Shown here piece by piece: positions 42,270-54,046 of a stretch of DNA of 64,000 nucleotides. Source of the DNA: Prostheceraeus crozeri (taxonomy: Eukaryota > Platyhelminthes > Polycladida > Euryleptidae); NCBI GenBank assembly GCA_907163375.1, contig CAJQUW010008680.1, positions 592,501 through 656,500 on the forward strand, in the 5' to 3' direction. A program made the translations under genes and the position numbers. Below the pieces are notes generated by a model. That model did no database searches and was not told the DNA's origin. It worked only from the letters and a program-made list of their open reading frames with translations. Position 1 is the stretch's first letter. Every line of letters starts with the position of its first letter.

Positions 42270-42643
42270 ATATTGATGAACGAAAAGTAAAGGACACAGA
42301 GCAAATAGCTGCCATTGCCGAGGAGTTGGAGATTGAAGAGTATGGGATCAAAGATATATATCGTATTGGGAGGAACCTGCAGAGATCAAGACTTATTCGA
42401 GTTATCTTTGAAGATGTTTCTCATAAGCGGTCGTTCCTCAGAAAAGCCAAGTTGCTGAGAGGTTCAAGTGTGTTTGATCAGTGCTACATTAATCCTGATC
42501 TGACGTTCTTCCAAAGAGCAAAGAATAAGGAGTTGATGGATGACTTGAAACGACATCGACAAAATGGTATTGAAATGGTTATAATAAGAGGAAAACTTAT
42601 CCCAAAAGATATTACTTCAAATCCACAACAGCATTTTCTTTAA
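42270..42643 (+). CDS. LINE-A ORF1, 3' part
   Basis: DERKVKDTEQIAAIAEELEI continues the RNA-binding globular region. DIYRIGRNLQRSRLIRV, YINPDLTFFQRAKNKEL and a basic end (IRGKLIPKD) follow. It corresponds to the second half of LINE-B ORF1. The stop is 23 bases before the endonuclease frame, as in LINE-B, where ORF2 follows closely. Confidence 0.7.
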
Positions 42644-42666
42644 CTTCTTATACCGACACAGTTCCT

Positions 42667-45167
42667 TTGCATCAAACCGACAATTTTTTACCCTCTATTG
42701 TTGTTTCGAATGTGAGATCATTGCCAAATAAAATTGACGAACTCAATGTATTTACGTCAACGTTTTCTCCGGATATCTTGGTTCTGACAGAGTCTTGGCT
42801 CTGCGACGGCATCGCTGACTTTCAGATTTCGCCACCAGGCTACTCGAGCCCGTTTCGTGCAGATCGAGAAGATGGTCGTGTTGGTGGAGGTGTTTGCTGC
42901 TATATTCGAAATGATTTCAGATGTGATAAGCTTAATAACATCTCAGCCCCAACGGCCATGGAATGTCTGTGTCTTCAATATCCTCGTCTAAAGTTGATTT
43001 TGATAGCTGTTTATGTTCCGCCCAACCTTAGATCAACCGCAAATGATGGGATCATTTAATTTTTCCTCAATTATTTGGACAAGATACTCGACAGTTCCTC
43101 TTTGGCTTTCGGCTAATCATTTACGGTGACTTCAACAAGTTGTCGATGGTAGACGTTGAAAATAATTTTTGTCTCTCGCAAATTGTAAATTTTCCAACTC
43201 GACAAGGTTCGCAGTTAGACAAAGTATTCGTCGATGATTCTCTCAAATCTAAGTACACCAATGTCTTTCCTGGTCCTGCATTTGGTAAATCTCACCATTT
43301 ATCAATAATCATGAAGGCAAGTGACACACATAAGTGCATTCCACAAAAGATATGTGAAGTATATGATTATCGAGAGAGCAATATGACTAAAATAGCTCAA
43401 TTAATCAACCAAGTACCGTGGCACAAGTGGTACCAAACAGATGATAGCTTGAAGGATAGACTGTCATATTTCTATGAGAAAATCGAAGAAGCTGTGTCTT
43501 CGATTCCTTATAACTATGTTGTAATGAAAGTCGATGACAAGCCATGGATGACTCCGGTGCTAAAACATCTGATTGACTGCAAACATAAAGCTTTTCGAAC
43601 CAGAAATTTTCCACTGTACTATCATTTTAAGAATAAATTGAACACTGAAATAAAATACGCGAAAAACAGTTGGACTAAAAGGTTGAAATAAACTGTGGGA
43701 GGTATTTGGAAGGTGGTAAATCGTTCAAAAAGTAGCTCAAACGACAATCAACCGGCCAAACTCCTTGCCTTGTTTGAAAATCCAACAATTGCAGTAGAAT
43801 CAATCAATTCTGCTATTTGTGAGCACTACTCTCCTCTCCCAAATTGGTCCAGCATAATGAAGGATATTTCAGAAAATGAAAACTCATGGTCTCCGAGCAT
43901 CACGGGTGCATCGGTCCGCAACGCACTATCCAAACTCAACATCAAAAAAGCCTCTGGCAATAACGAAATCCCTTCTAGAATATTTCGTGACTGCGCTGAA
44001 GCCATTGCTGGTCCAGTTACTCATCTTTTTTCACTTTCGATACGCTTCTTTGATGTCCCTGAGCAATGGAAAACATCAGATGTTATTCCTGTTCTGAAAT
44101 CGAAGGAAATTGACATTAACAATATTCGACCTGTCTCTCTTTTACCTCCACTGATGAAAATATTGGAAAAATTTGTTGTTAACTCATTAAAAGACGATTT
44201 TGTGATGATATATGGTAGAGAACAGTTCGGATTTCGACCTGGATCTTCGACACTGATGGCACAAATTGCTTTAATGGACTTCATAAATATTTCCTTGGAT
44301 GACAAAGAATACAGTAGCGTTGTTTTGATATCATTTGACATGAGCCGTGCCTTCGATACCGTACATCACTCATGCTTGATGAAGGCGCTGATTGACGCAA
44401 ATCTTCCAGCATCCTTCCTCAAATGGTGCGCCAACTACCTGCAGAATAGACATCAACGCGTGAAAATAAGCAACACCCATAGTTCTCTGGCACTGATTAC
44501 ATCTGCGGTACCCCAAGGTTCTGTCATTTCTCCTTATCTTTTTTCATGTCATATGAGCACTCTTAAACCGAAAACAATTGGCTCAAAAATCTTCAAGTAC
44601 GCTGATGATGTAGTTGTTGCGGTACCAATTTCAAAAGCCGCTAATTTGAATTTGCTGGTGCACTCTGAAATGGAGTATGTGGAGAATTGGTGTCGGCACA
44701 ATGGCTTGAGCTTGAATGCCAATAAAACTAAAGTTATGTTGGTTCGAGGACGTAGCAACTGTACGATATTCCCAATCAAGTACTCCCTTGTGACGGAAAT
44801 GAAGATTTTGGGGGTTGTATTTAATGAGACCTTATCCTGGGATAATCACATTAATCATATCTGCAAGCTGGCATCGCAAAGAATCTTTTTGCTGAAACAA
44901 CTTCGATCATCTGGTGTTACGAAAGACGAACTGATAAAAGTTTACAACGCACACATTAGAAGTATACTTGAGTTCAATTGTCCACTCTTCGTTGATCTGA
45001 ATTTGAAGAACTCAAGACGACTAGAACTGATCCGTAAAAGATGCCACCGATTCATTTGTGACTACGAATGCAAGTGCCAGATCATGCCTGCGCTGACGGG
45101 TAGACGACAGAAGCCTTGCAATGAAAACGTTTTGTCAGATGCTGAATCCCCATCACCAACTTCATGA
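42667..45167 (+). pseudogene. LINE-A ORF2 (endonuclease and reverse transcriptase)
   Basis: The endonuclease shows VVSNVRSLPNKIDEL, LTESWLCDG, GRVGGGVCCYIRN, IYGDFNKLS and KSHH where SDH is usual. The RT shows ISFDMSRAFDTVHHS, AVPQGSVISPYLF and KYADDVVVAVP. A Cys/His-rich end (CHRFICDYECKCQ) follows. The breaks seen are a stop at about 43057-43059, a frame change near 43,110-43,135, and a stop at 43689-43691 just before TVGGIWKVVN. The RT part (43695-45167) is otherwise open for 490 codons. Confidence 0.85.
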
Positions 45168-45899
45168 CATTGTCCCGAAACCACTTCCATACTCAAAACA
45201 TTTAACGATCCCTTTTTGCTCCACAGCCCGCCGCTTGTCTACATTCGTACCGTATTGTACAATTCTTTATAACAATTTGATGTTCTGACGCACATCCGAC
45301 TGCTTGCTAATTTATTAGCTACTTTTGCACTGATTGATCTTTTTCTGAAACTTCTTTGACTATTTCATTTTGTATCTTCTCTTGTATTCAACTGCTATAT
45401 TGATTGCCATTCCGAAGAAATAAACGTATATAAAGTATATGTTTTCTAATTGAAAAACTGCGATCTGTAAATTGAGCGATTTTCATATTTTGACCACCGT
45501 CCAGCAAACACAATGACAACCCTACAAGTCGTCCTCTACAAGCTTTTCATAGCTCATCTGAGGCCTGAGTAAGCTCTCGAGTGATGTATGGCACGTTGAT
45601 GTGCGTTGCGATTGGTAGTACTGAGAATCGATTGAATTTCGGCATAAGGTGGTCCTCTTTTTAATATGAGCTCTGTATATTAGTATTTTTGGCCCGTTAT
45701 TGTGTCGACGGTGAGTCATAATTTGCGCAAAACTTTTCAGCCATGATGTTTAGCATGGCATAGGGATTTGTGGCATGAAATATTATTTTTCTCCTACAAT
45801 CATTAGGTAACCTAAATATAAATTTATTAGAATTTGTCTAAATTTTAAAATTTGAATCGTTCAGAATTCAAATCAAAAGGAAATTTTCCAAAGGATAAT
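45168..45899. other. LINE-A 3'UTR, then unassigned DNA
   Basis: The LINE 3'UTR runs to about 45,440 with aataaa at 45419. The rest is AT-rich without a gene signal. Confidence 0.5.
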
Positions 45900-46500
45900 T
45901 TTCAATTAAGCTCATCGCAAGCGCGGTCTACTGATAATATACAGTTTACAGTGAGTTTCAAACAATCCTCCATTAGCTTCTACAACACATTGTGCCCTGA
46001 TCATGTTGGAATACGAGTCTTTATCATCCGTTTTTTGAAATTCAGGTATGAGGTGATCATGAGCATGTTGGTGTAATTGTCCTAATCTACAGTCGATTCA
46101 AAGAATTAGTAGAGCTGAAATTTGAACCTAGAAGAAATTGCCATCGAAACGTAAAGTGAGTGGAAATTCCTCGTCAAATTGAATCTGGGATTTTCGTATG
46201 ACCACATCACTCAGTTGTATCGGTTAGCCCATCTGGTCAAAATAAGCTTCATCAAACCAAAGAATGTTTGGCAGAATTTTCTCATTCTCCAAAATCCACT
46301 TCGAGAAATACAGATGCTTGAGCTTATCTTAGTCACTTCCTATCGCCTGCGTTCGGGGCATTCGGAATGCATGCATCCCAATATGATGAAGAACTCACAT
46401 GACGCTGTGTTGAGGGATGGCGGCTTCACACGCGACTTGTCGAGAACTAGCATGACCAAGGGGATTTTCAGCTTTAAGATTGATGATTGACTTCTCGATT
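45900..46500 (-). pseudogene. Tc1/mariner-like transposase relic
   Basis: Minus-strand fragments in shifting frames resemble the IS630/Tc1 DDE domain. LYFSKWILENEKILPNILWF is followed by DEAYF (first acidic motif), then NRYN and VMWSYENPRF as in the usual VNRxNxxxWxxENP block. There are many stops and frame changes, so it is an ancient relic. Neither terminal repeat is recognised. Confidence 0.45.
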
Positions 46501-46849
46501 GACTTATGAGGAATGGCCATTGGGCAAGAGCGGTCTACGACTGGATGACATGGAGAGCAGTCTTCATTTTTTCAAACTTCTGTATCTGTCGACTGATTGT
46601 TGAACGTGGAAATTAGATCATTGCGCAAGGACATCATTTTCTGATATGCACGAAGAGCAGCAGTTGGAAATTCCTTATTTGAATAAAACAATTTCAGAAG
46701 AGTCAATCTTGTTTCTAAATCCATCGTTAGTGACAGAAAAGCAACTAAACTTTCAGCGATGGATCCTCGCATATCTAGGTTGAATCATGTATGTCCTAAT
46801 TGTAAAATATATTCTCTTGGAACAACTTAGATTACCTGTCTATGCCATA
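46501..46849. other. no recognised gene
   Basis: The stretch is AT-rich, with only short open frames. I see nothing to assign. Confidence 0.4.
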
Positions 46850-47490
46850 GAGTAGGGATATATAGGTAAAGTATCGACTCAAAAAGTATCTGTATACAGT
46901 GAAAATTTTTATATGAAAAGATTCAGTTTTTTGCGGAAATCGCGTTTCCGTGGTCCAACAAATTATTTGAGCACTTTTTAAAAAATCAAGATTTGCCAAT
47001 TTATATACTACCGAGATGACTCTCCTATATAAGTAGCATGAAACAATTTGGATATCAAAAGGTATGAATATTTGCTAATAAGCATCGTAACTAAGCGGAA
47101 ATTAAGCTAATTTCCAAGGGAATTTCATTATCCGTATTATTATCGATTAACAACAATGAGATGAAATAGACGATAGATCAGATTGCCATGCAAAAGATGT
47201 GCGGCTGGTAGGATTCGAACCTACGACCAATGTTAACTAGACCTGTGCTCTAACCAACTGAGCTACGAGCCACAGTTTCAAGTTTCTAATTCAATTTTCA
47301 CCGCATGATTTTATGATTCACTAATTTCATGCTTCACATCTTGAATCTGAATGGTGATGTGGACCCATTTACATCTTTCAAAGTCAATTGATATCATTGT
47401 CTTTGAATCTATTATTTTGCTGTACCAGTGGCAGGTTGCTTTTCATATGATCACGCTTAAGAAGATTCTCTTGAGGTTCAGCATGAAAGC
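46850..47490. repeat. diverged segmental duplication, copy 1
   Basis: It shares order and many blocks with 48160-48690: gactcaaaaa, ctatataagtag-atgaa, aagcggaaatta, tttcaagttt-t-attcaattttca, tcttgaatctgaat and atatgatcacgct. The copies differ at perhaps a quarter of positions. This copy holds the tRNA-like sequence. Confidence 0.6.
47200..47274 (-). tRNA. tRNA-Thr(AGT)-like pseudogene
   Basis: On the minus strand the D arm (GCTC AGTTGGTTA GAGC) and T arm (GTAGG TTCGAAT CCTAC) are intact. The pol III A and B boxes are intact too (TAGCTCAGTTGG, GGTTCGAATCC). The anticodon loop CTAGTTA gives anticodon AGT (Thr), but the anticodon stem CAGGT/ACATT pairs at only three of five positions. The acceptor pairing is also doubtful: one register (TGTGGCT/AGCCGCA) pairs but leaves four bases before the D arm. 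A TTTT lies downstream. I read it as a decayed tRNA gene or a tRNA-derived insert. Confidence 0.55.
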
Positions 47491-48159
47491 AATAGCAGGT
47501 CAGTAGCTAATTCAACAAACATTACCTCTCCAAGGTTGTCATGACACGGATGATCTGTAAAATAATATCATTTCCATCTGCTTTATACTATTATGATCAG
47601 TTGATTACGTTGTAATTTCTTCAAAGCTGCATAAATATGCATATCTCACATTTGGAAACAATTCCGACTGTAACTCCCTTGAGTTCATTCAATAAAATCG
47701 AAAGTGTATACACATTGGGGATTTAATAAATGCGGAGTTACCACTCTACCTTTATGGTCTATGCCCAAATTGTAGGTCGAACATAATCAGATCGATTGTT
47801 GAATCCTTTGGCTGTCATGTCATAGGGAATCATGTGTTGATGACAAATCATGCGCAAAGCTATGGTAAGATTTCATGAACTGAGACAATATGACAAGATT
47901 TCAAATTTTCTGAGACAAATTTAAAATATAAAATTTTAACTTTGAAATTCTTAGAAGACAGAACGATGTTGCATGAAACAAAACTACAGTCTTATAAAAA
48001 CGAACAAAATGACAATTGATGTCGAGTACTCCACTCAGTAATCACAGGACACCATCAAGGTTTTGCGCACGATATGGGCCGGATTTTTGTTTGCAAAAGA
48101 GTAATATTGTTATAAAACAATGGAAAGAAGGACATTCTTAGCTCAATCATCAGATAATT
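47491..48159. other. no recognised gene
   Basis: This is AT-rich DNA between the two duplication copies. Nothing is recognised. Confidence 0.4.
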
Positions 48160-48690
48160 GAACGAGATATGGTAGGTAGAGTGCCGACTCAAAAAACTGT
48201 CAGCATGCATTTTTCTATCAAAAAGATTCATTTCTTGCATAGATTTGATAAATATTTCTAAGAAGCTAATTTTTTACAAATTATTCCTGTGTTTATATAC
48301 TAACAATTTGGCACCTCTATATAAGTAGTATGAAGCGTTAGGAATGAACATTTACCAACACGTGTTTTAATTAAGCGGAAATTAAACTGACTATCAAGCA
48401 AATTTCATGAAACGCATTGTAATGCAAGTCTTCATGGAAAAGTTGAGATCTTATTGTGCATCTTGGCTGAAATTTCAAGTTTTTGATTCAATTTTCATCG
48501 GCACGATATTATGATCCACTAAATATATGTTTCATTTCTTGAATCTGAATAATATTGCGGACCCAATTACATCTTTTGAATTTAATTGTGATCTTGTGAT
48601 CAATGTCTTTGATTATGATGTTTTGCTCTTTCCATGGCAGGTAATTTGTGATATGATCACGCTCAAGAAAACACTCTTTTTTCCAAGGGT
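48160..48690. repeat. diverged segmental duplication, copy 2
   Basis: This is the counterpart of 46850-47490, without the tRNA-like part. At the matching point it has about 60 unrelated bases (48,415-48,470). Confidence 0.6.
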
Positions 48691-48744
48691 AAGCATTAAA
48701 GGAGTGATCCATCGTAGTACAAATTTAATGTACATTGAAGAATA

Positions 48745-48935
48745 AGTAACACCATAAGTAACGCCTCACCATAAGTAACACTCTCGCCTCACAACTAGCA
48801 CCCTCGCTTCATGGTGGTAATATTAATTAGCACTCTCGCCTCATTCATAGCACTGTCGCCTCATATCTAACACTTTCGCCTCAAATCGATAAAAATTATA
48901 ATCAAATAGCATTCTCGCCTCAATGCTATTTTTAG
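48745..48935 (+). repeat. irregular array of 'agcactctcgcctca' units
   Basis: About eight degenerate units of the form (a/t)a-c-c-actctcgcctca recur at uneven spacing of roughly 18-40 bases, with AT-rich spacers. It is either a minisatellite or the tail of an unknown element. Confidence 0.6.
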
Positions 48936-49149
48936 TATCGAAAATCCGTCTCATCTGATCTCAGTTAAATTATCCTTGATTGTATCCAAATCGCTTTTTT
49001 ATCAACGGAAATCTTAAGAAAATGAAGAACTTAAGAATTCAGTGAAGAATTAAATTAATTGCGCGCCCTTATCAATTAATATGTGCGTTTAGTGTGATGA
49101 TCAATATGAAATTAATGAATGACATAATTTCATCTAACCTATGTAATGT

Positions 49150-50925
49150 AGCCCTTCATAAACGGGCTCCGAAGAACAATGAGCTCCCGATTGTGTTCGA
49201 ACGCTGACCCAACTGAGAGTTGGCTTTATGATAAAATTGAATCCGATGTAAGTGATCGTGGATTTAAATTCTTTCGTTGTGACAGATACAACTGTTCTGG
49301 TGGTGGAGTGTGCGCTTGGTTTGCCAAGTCTATCAATGCAGCACAGATATATCGTCCTGGATGTCCTGATGAGATTGAGATGCTCATTTTTCGAGTTACG
49401 TTGTTGAACATGATTCTTATTTGCGCATATATTCCACCTGGTTTGATTTCTTTAAAGTTGAAAAGCATAAAGGATTATCTGTTTGATCTGTTGGACGATG
49501 AATCGCTGATTTCTCCAAATTTGGATATCATTTGATGCGGAGTATTTTGAATCGAATTTTATTTTTATCAATCATGTAAAGTCTCCGACCCTCGCTACGG
49601 CTTGGAGGGATAAGATTTTGATAAATGATTCTTTAAGTGAAAGTTGCAATGAGTGCGCTTGCGTCGGTCCCCCACTGGCTTCCTCTGACCACAACACTGT
49701 CATTCTTTTTTGGGAAACGTCAGACATTTGCTCCCACTAAATTGATCAAACTATGGGATTTTCGAAAGTCCAACATCGACAACTTTCGAATGACTCTATC
49801 TTCGATTAATTTCTCTGACATGCTTCACGTTGCGTCAGTGAATGATATGTGTGAGATATTTTATGCGTGTTTTCAAGAAGCTGCGTCTGTTATCCCATTT
49901 TCATATGTGACAATGTCATCCAATGACAAACCTTGGGCAACACCACTTCTCAAAACGTTAATCGACGAAAAATGGCGGGCATTTCGATGCGGAGACTGGA
50001 CGTTGTACGAACACTATAAGGTGAAAGTCAAGCTAGAAATAAATAAGTCAAAGCTAAATTTGTCGCAAAGGCAAATTCAATCGAACAAAAGCATATTGAA
50101 GGTGCTCAACGAAGTAGAGACAAATGTTCCTCAAAAACGTTTGAGTCGCTGGTCAGACAATATGGTGACATTAAAACACTGATAGCAGCGCTGCATACTG
50201 AATTCCGTGCCAGTTATGTGACTGATTTGAAAGACTCTAATGTTTTCCAAGCTATTAATGATGAGAATTGGAACCCTTCGTTTTCAGTCTCTGATTGGAG
50301 ACGACTTCTCTCACAATTGTCTACCAATAAATCATGTGGTAGTGACAAAGTTCCAAACCTCTTGCTGAAAGCCTGTTCAGATATCATATCCTATCCCGTG
50401 TATATGATCTTTCGATTTTCGGTAGACACTCGGTGCTTTCCATCTCAATGGAAGTTGGCCGATATAGCCCCGATTCTGAAGCGGAATAATCCAAAATTGA
50501 AAGACTTTCGACCGATTTCGCTGCTATGGCAACCTTAACCAAGCTTTTGGAGCGAATAGTTCTCAGATCTATGTCACCGTCCATTGAATTGTTGTTTGGT
50601 CCATACCAGTTCGCTTGTCGGAAAATGGATCCACTTAGTGTGCTTTGGTAAAATTTCATGACTCCATTACATGCTTGGAGGAAGGTGATGTGAGAGCGGT
50701 TCGAATAACGTGTCTTGACTTATCAATCAAAGCCTTCTAAAGTGTGAATCACAACTGCTTAATTGATCGTCTTTTAGCAATGGGTATCAACCGAGGATTC
50801 ATTTTGTACTTGAAATCCTATTTGACCGGAGGATATCAGCAAATCAAACTCAGTAATTCATATGGACCATCATTTATCCATCCATCTGGTGTGCTGCAGG
50901 GGTCAGTTTTAGGACCACACCTATT
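49150..50925 (+). mobile_element. LINE-C, CR1/L2-like, cut by Polinton-2
   Basis: The element is 5'-truncated and starts inside the endonuclease (PTESWLYDKIESDV, CSGGGVCAWFAKS, ICAYIPPGL). The RT begins with W-x-LADIAPILKRNN and DFRPISLLW and runs to GVLQGSVLGPHL. There it is interrupted at 50,926 by the Polinton-2 end. It has several stops and frame changes, for example TGA near 49,534 and stops around 50,538 and 50,740. The remaining 3' part should lie beyond the window, right of Polinton-2. Confidence 0.8.
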
Positions 50926-52440
50926 AGTAGTAACCCCATCCCAGACGCAAGCGCAAAATGTGAAATGCTGAGTCATCAGGCTGACTCAGCCCCCCCCCTC
51001 TGGCAGGAAGGTGAGGGACATGATCAAGGATGTGTTGGGAGGAATGGGTCTGTGAGGAGAAAACTGTTTCCCCCCCCTGGCGGGAAGGAAGGAAGGAGGA
51101 GTGATGAGGCAAAGGGTTAAATCTCGGTCGGAAGGATAGAGTGAGGAAAGGGCGGGTGTTGGTGGTTTTGGGTTGAGAAAGGCTGGAATTCGGCATGAAG
51201 GAGGCCTCAGATGGGAAAACGGAGGCCAGATTCGGACTCTACGTGAAATTCTACATCTGTGGTGTGATTTCCAGCTCAATCGGAGAGAAAAAATTTCGAG
51301 GACCTCCCCCCCCCCTCCTGCCAAACTTCCAACTTTGGTGTGAGAGATGGTAGAAAGTCGTGCAATAGCTCATTTGAAAGCTAAGAGTGAGAAAAATGCA
51401 GTGGAAAGCTCAGTTTGGACTAATTTTCTTGGGTTTTGGGAGGAAAATGGCAGGAAACCGTCAGAGTTGGAAAAAGGCAGGTGTTGGATGTTTTGGGATG
51501 AGAAAGGCTGGAATTCGACAGGAAGTAGGCCTCGGATGAGAAAATGGAGTTCAAATTCGGACGTTTTGGTCAAAGTTGGGTCTAGGAACTTCTTCCCAAC
51601 TCAATCGGAGAGAAAAAGTTCTGACCTCCCCCCCCTCCTGCCAAACTTCCAACTTTGGTTGTAGACATCGTACAAAGTCGTGCAATAGCTCATTTGAAAA
51701 CTAAGAGTGAGAAAAATGAAGTGGAAAGCTCAGTTTGGGCTAATTTTCTTGGGTTTAGGGAGGAAAATGGCAGGAAACCGTCAGAGTTGGAAAAGGCAGG
51801 TGTTGGTGGTTTTGGGATGAGAAAAGTCGTTTTTCGGGCAGAAGGAGACCTCGGATGGGAAAATGGAGTGCAAATTCGGACGTTTTGGTCAAAGTTGGGT
51901 CAAGGAACGTCTTCCCAACTCAGTCGGAGAGAAAAAGTTCTGACGTCTCCCCCCCCCCTCGGCAACGATCTTCCAACTTTGGTGTTAGAGATGGTAGAAA
52001 GTCGTGCAATAGCTCGTTTGAAAGCTGGGAGTGAGACAAATGCAGTGAAAAACATGGCTTGTTCGTATCTGCCTTCGTTTAGAGGTGAGACGTTATTGAA
52101 AATTTGGGACCTTGGCGAAAAACGACAGAGTTAGAATGTTTATGGAAATCGCTCTAGCGGGTGAAGCAAGCCTCGGACGGGAAATCAGAGACCAGATTTG
52201 GAATCAGCGTCACATTCTGCTTCGACATGCTAAATTTGAAAGCCATCGGAGAGAAAAAATTTTTCATCATTTTTCCGAAAAACGACTGTTAGAATTTTTG
52301 CGATGGCTGTGGGCTGTAGAGCCAAAACGAAGCATCGGATGGGAAAATGGAGGGCAGATTCGGATTCAGCGTCAAATTCTACATGGAAATAGTGTATTTT
52401 CAGCTCCATCGGAGCACTAGAACCGGAGATAGACGGGTTT
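50926..52440 (+). repeat. Polinton-2 terminal region with C tracts and tandem repeats
   Basis: Runs of eight to ten C bases recur (about 50990, 51070, 51305, 51630 and 51950). Units of about 320 bp begin at 51309 and 51630, with a third partial unit at 51950. Each carries ttccaactttggt, gtcgtgcaatagctc and gagtgag. The last 500 bases match the Polinton-1 arms. Whether all of it is true TIR cannot be told without the right end. Confidence 0.7.
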
Positions 52441-52460
52441 TTAGTGTTTGAATGATGGGT

Positions 52461-52496
52461 ATTACGTCATCAGCTGATCGCCACACACTATATAAG
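52461..52496 (+). promoter_or_regulatory. Polinton-2 left promoter: CRE-like, E-box, TATATAAG
   Basis: attacgtcatcagctgatcg, ccaca and TATATAAG (52489-52496) repeat the Polinton-1 promoter at 3893-3927 almost exactly. Confidence 0.55.
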
Positions 52497-54046
52497 TGGA
52501 AACTCGGCTTGTGGAAATCAGTTCTCCTCCCGACTGGGTTGGGGTAGGTGAACTCTGGAGCTCCGATGATAGCATTGGAAATCTGAAAAACCGGGTTTCT
52601 GTAAGAAACCGACTTAGAAAATTTCATTGCTGATATCAGCTAAGGCGTCAGACTTAGAGGTTCGCCAGGAGATGGCCTTCGTCTCCAGGCCATAAAAGAC
52701 TCCAAAACTTTAAAGGCTTGTAACTTTGCTTCTACAAGTCCGTTTGACTTGATTCAAAAAAGGTTCGGTCGCTATTGACCTGCCCTAAGTGATAGAGTAC
52801 TTTTAAAATTTCATAAGTAGTGCTAAAAAGTTGAAAAATTTAAATTCACTAGTTTTGGAGGTTTTCTGGGGTTTTCGACCCTGCTGAAGTCAATGAAAGC
52901 ATTTTTAATGATGTCTGAGCCAGTCTTCTCATGGTATAAGCAGCTTTTCACTGAAAGCGAGCAAGACACGGAGAGTTTTGCTGTAATATTCCACTGACAG
53001 GGTGTTCCTTCGGGACGGCGGACGATGCCGTAGTGATAAGTGTGGCAAGGGAGTGTGTCATAGTTTAGACCGAAACCGCTGGGGCAACTCATGTCTCATG
53101 TTGGGCATTTGACACAGTTCTCAACGTAGCACTTTGAACGCCAATCGGTTGAGTCTTAGCTATCTTGTCATGGGTAGCATCTAAACATCTCCATTGCAAA
53201 ACGCTGGTGAATCAAGCTCTCTACGGCTTGCTATCAAGCTGATCAAAGTCTGCCAACCTCTTACCAACTAAGCAGCTTTTCACTGAAAGCGAGCAAGACA
53301 CGGAGAGTTTTGCTGCAATATTCCAGATGATGCCGTAGTGATAAGTGTGGCAAGGGAGTGTGTCATAGTTTAGACCGAAACCGCTGGGGCAACTCATGTC
53401 TCATGTTGGGCATTTGACACAGTTCTCAACGTAGCACTTTGAACGCCAATCGGTTGAGTCTTAGCTATCTTGTCATGGGTGGCATCTAAACATCTCCATT
53501 GCAAAACGCTGGTGAATCAAGCTCTCTACGGCTTGCTATCAAGCTGATCAAAGTCTGCCAACCTCTTACCAACTCCACCGGTTTTCATGTCAAAACTGGG
53601 GTCCGAATACCAACACAGTGATATGACGCACGCTCTGTCCGCTCGAGGTTGGATTTGTGATTGCCTTGGAGCTGGGATAAGATCCCCTCTGAGAAATGCC
53701 TGTAACGGATTCAAGAGCTTAACACCCAAACGGTTGCTGGCTTGCTATCAGGCCTTCTTCGTCTAGCCTCAGTAACTCAGGCTTGGCAACGTCTATCGTT
53801 TGTCATTGTAACTTGGTAAAATGGGACGGTTACTGCAAGCATTGACGTCAAACCTTTTCGCGTCATAGGGGAATCCGTCTTTGTGTTGGGAGTTGGAAAC
53901 AGAAAGCACGGTGACTGCCGATGCCCATACATGGTGAAACTGCTGTTGTCAAGTTAAAAGCATGGTCAAATAAGGAAGGTCTGAATCATGGCTTTGTGCT
54001 CCCTGGGTATATAAACCGCTGACTCTCATTTAATTTCATTTCAGTC
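52497..54046 (+). other. Polinton-2 non-coding leader with tandem duplication
   Basis: The first part matches the Polinton-1 leader, including the gatatcagctaa and ATGGCC...GGCCAT segments. Units 52937-53268 and 53269-53573 are a near-identical tandem duplication; the second lacks about 25 bases. A related block is in Polinton-1 at about 6,480-6,620 (acgtagcactttgaacgcca). There is no credible coding frame. Confidence 0.6.
54008..54015 (+). promoter_or_regulatory. TATA box of the 54047 gene
   Basis: TATATAAA lies 32 bases before the ATG, with the same flanks as in Polinton-1 (5943-5950). Confidence 0.6.

Larger units (their letters stand above)
2889..45440 (+). mobile_element. LINE-A, CR1/L2-like, interrupted by a pogo element and a Gypsy element
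   Basis: This non-LTR element has its ORF1 5' part at 2889-3246, a 27-bp piece at 35846-35872, and the rest of ORF1 plus ORF2 from 42270. With the pogo insert and its TA duplication removed, and then the LTR element and its short duplication removed, the ORF1 frame runs on without a gap through RCNIIVSG, PEHKSGD and DERKVKDTEQ. A polyadenylation-like aataaa near 45,419 marks the 3' end. The 5' end starts almost at the ORF1 ATG, so little or no 5'UTR is left. The order endonuclease-RT without RNase H, and the motifs LTESWL, RVGGGV and YADD, place it in the CR1/L2 (Jockey) group. Confidence 0.8.

Noticed and set aside
47200-47274. Functional tRNA-Thr gene
   Set aside because: The arms with the promoter boxes are good, but the anticodon stem pairs at only three of five positions and the acceptor to D-arm spacing is wrong, so I list it as a pseudogene.
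48745-48935. CRISPR array
   Set aside because: The units are short, irregular and degenerate, the context is an animal genome, and there are no cas genes.
51001-52134. Open frames in the Polinton-2 terminal repeats
   Set aside because: They follow the tandem repeat units in several frames and have no conserved product; the matching Polinton-1 arms are not open.
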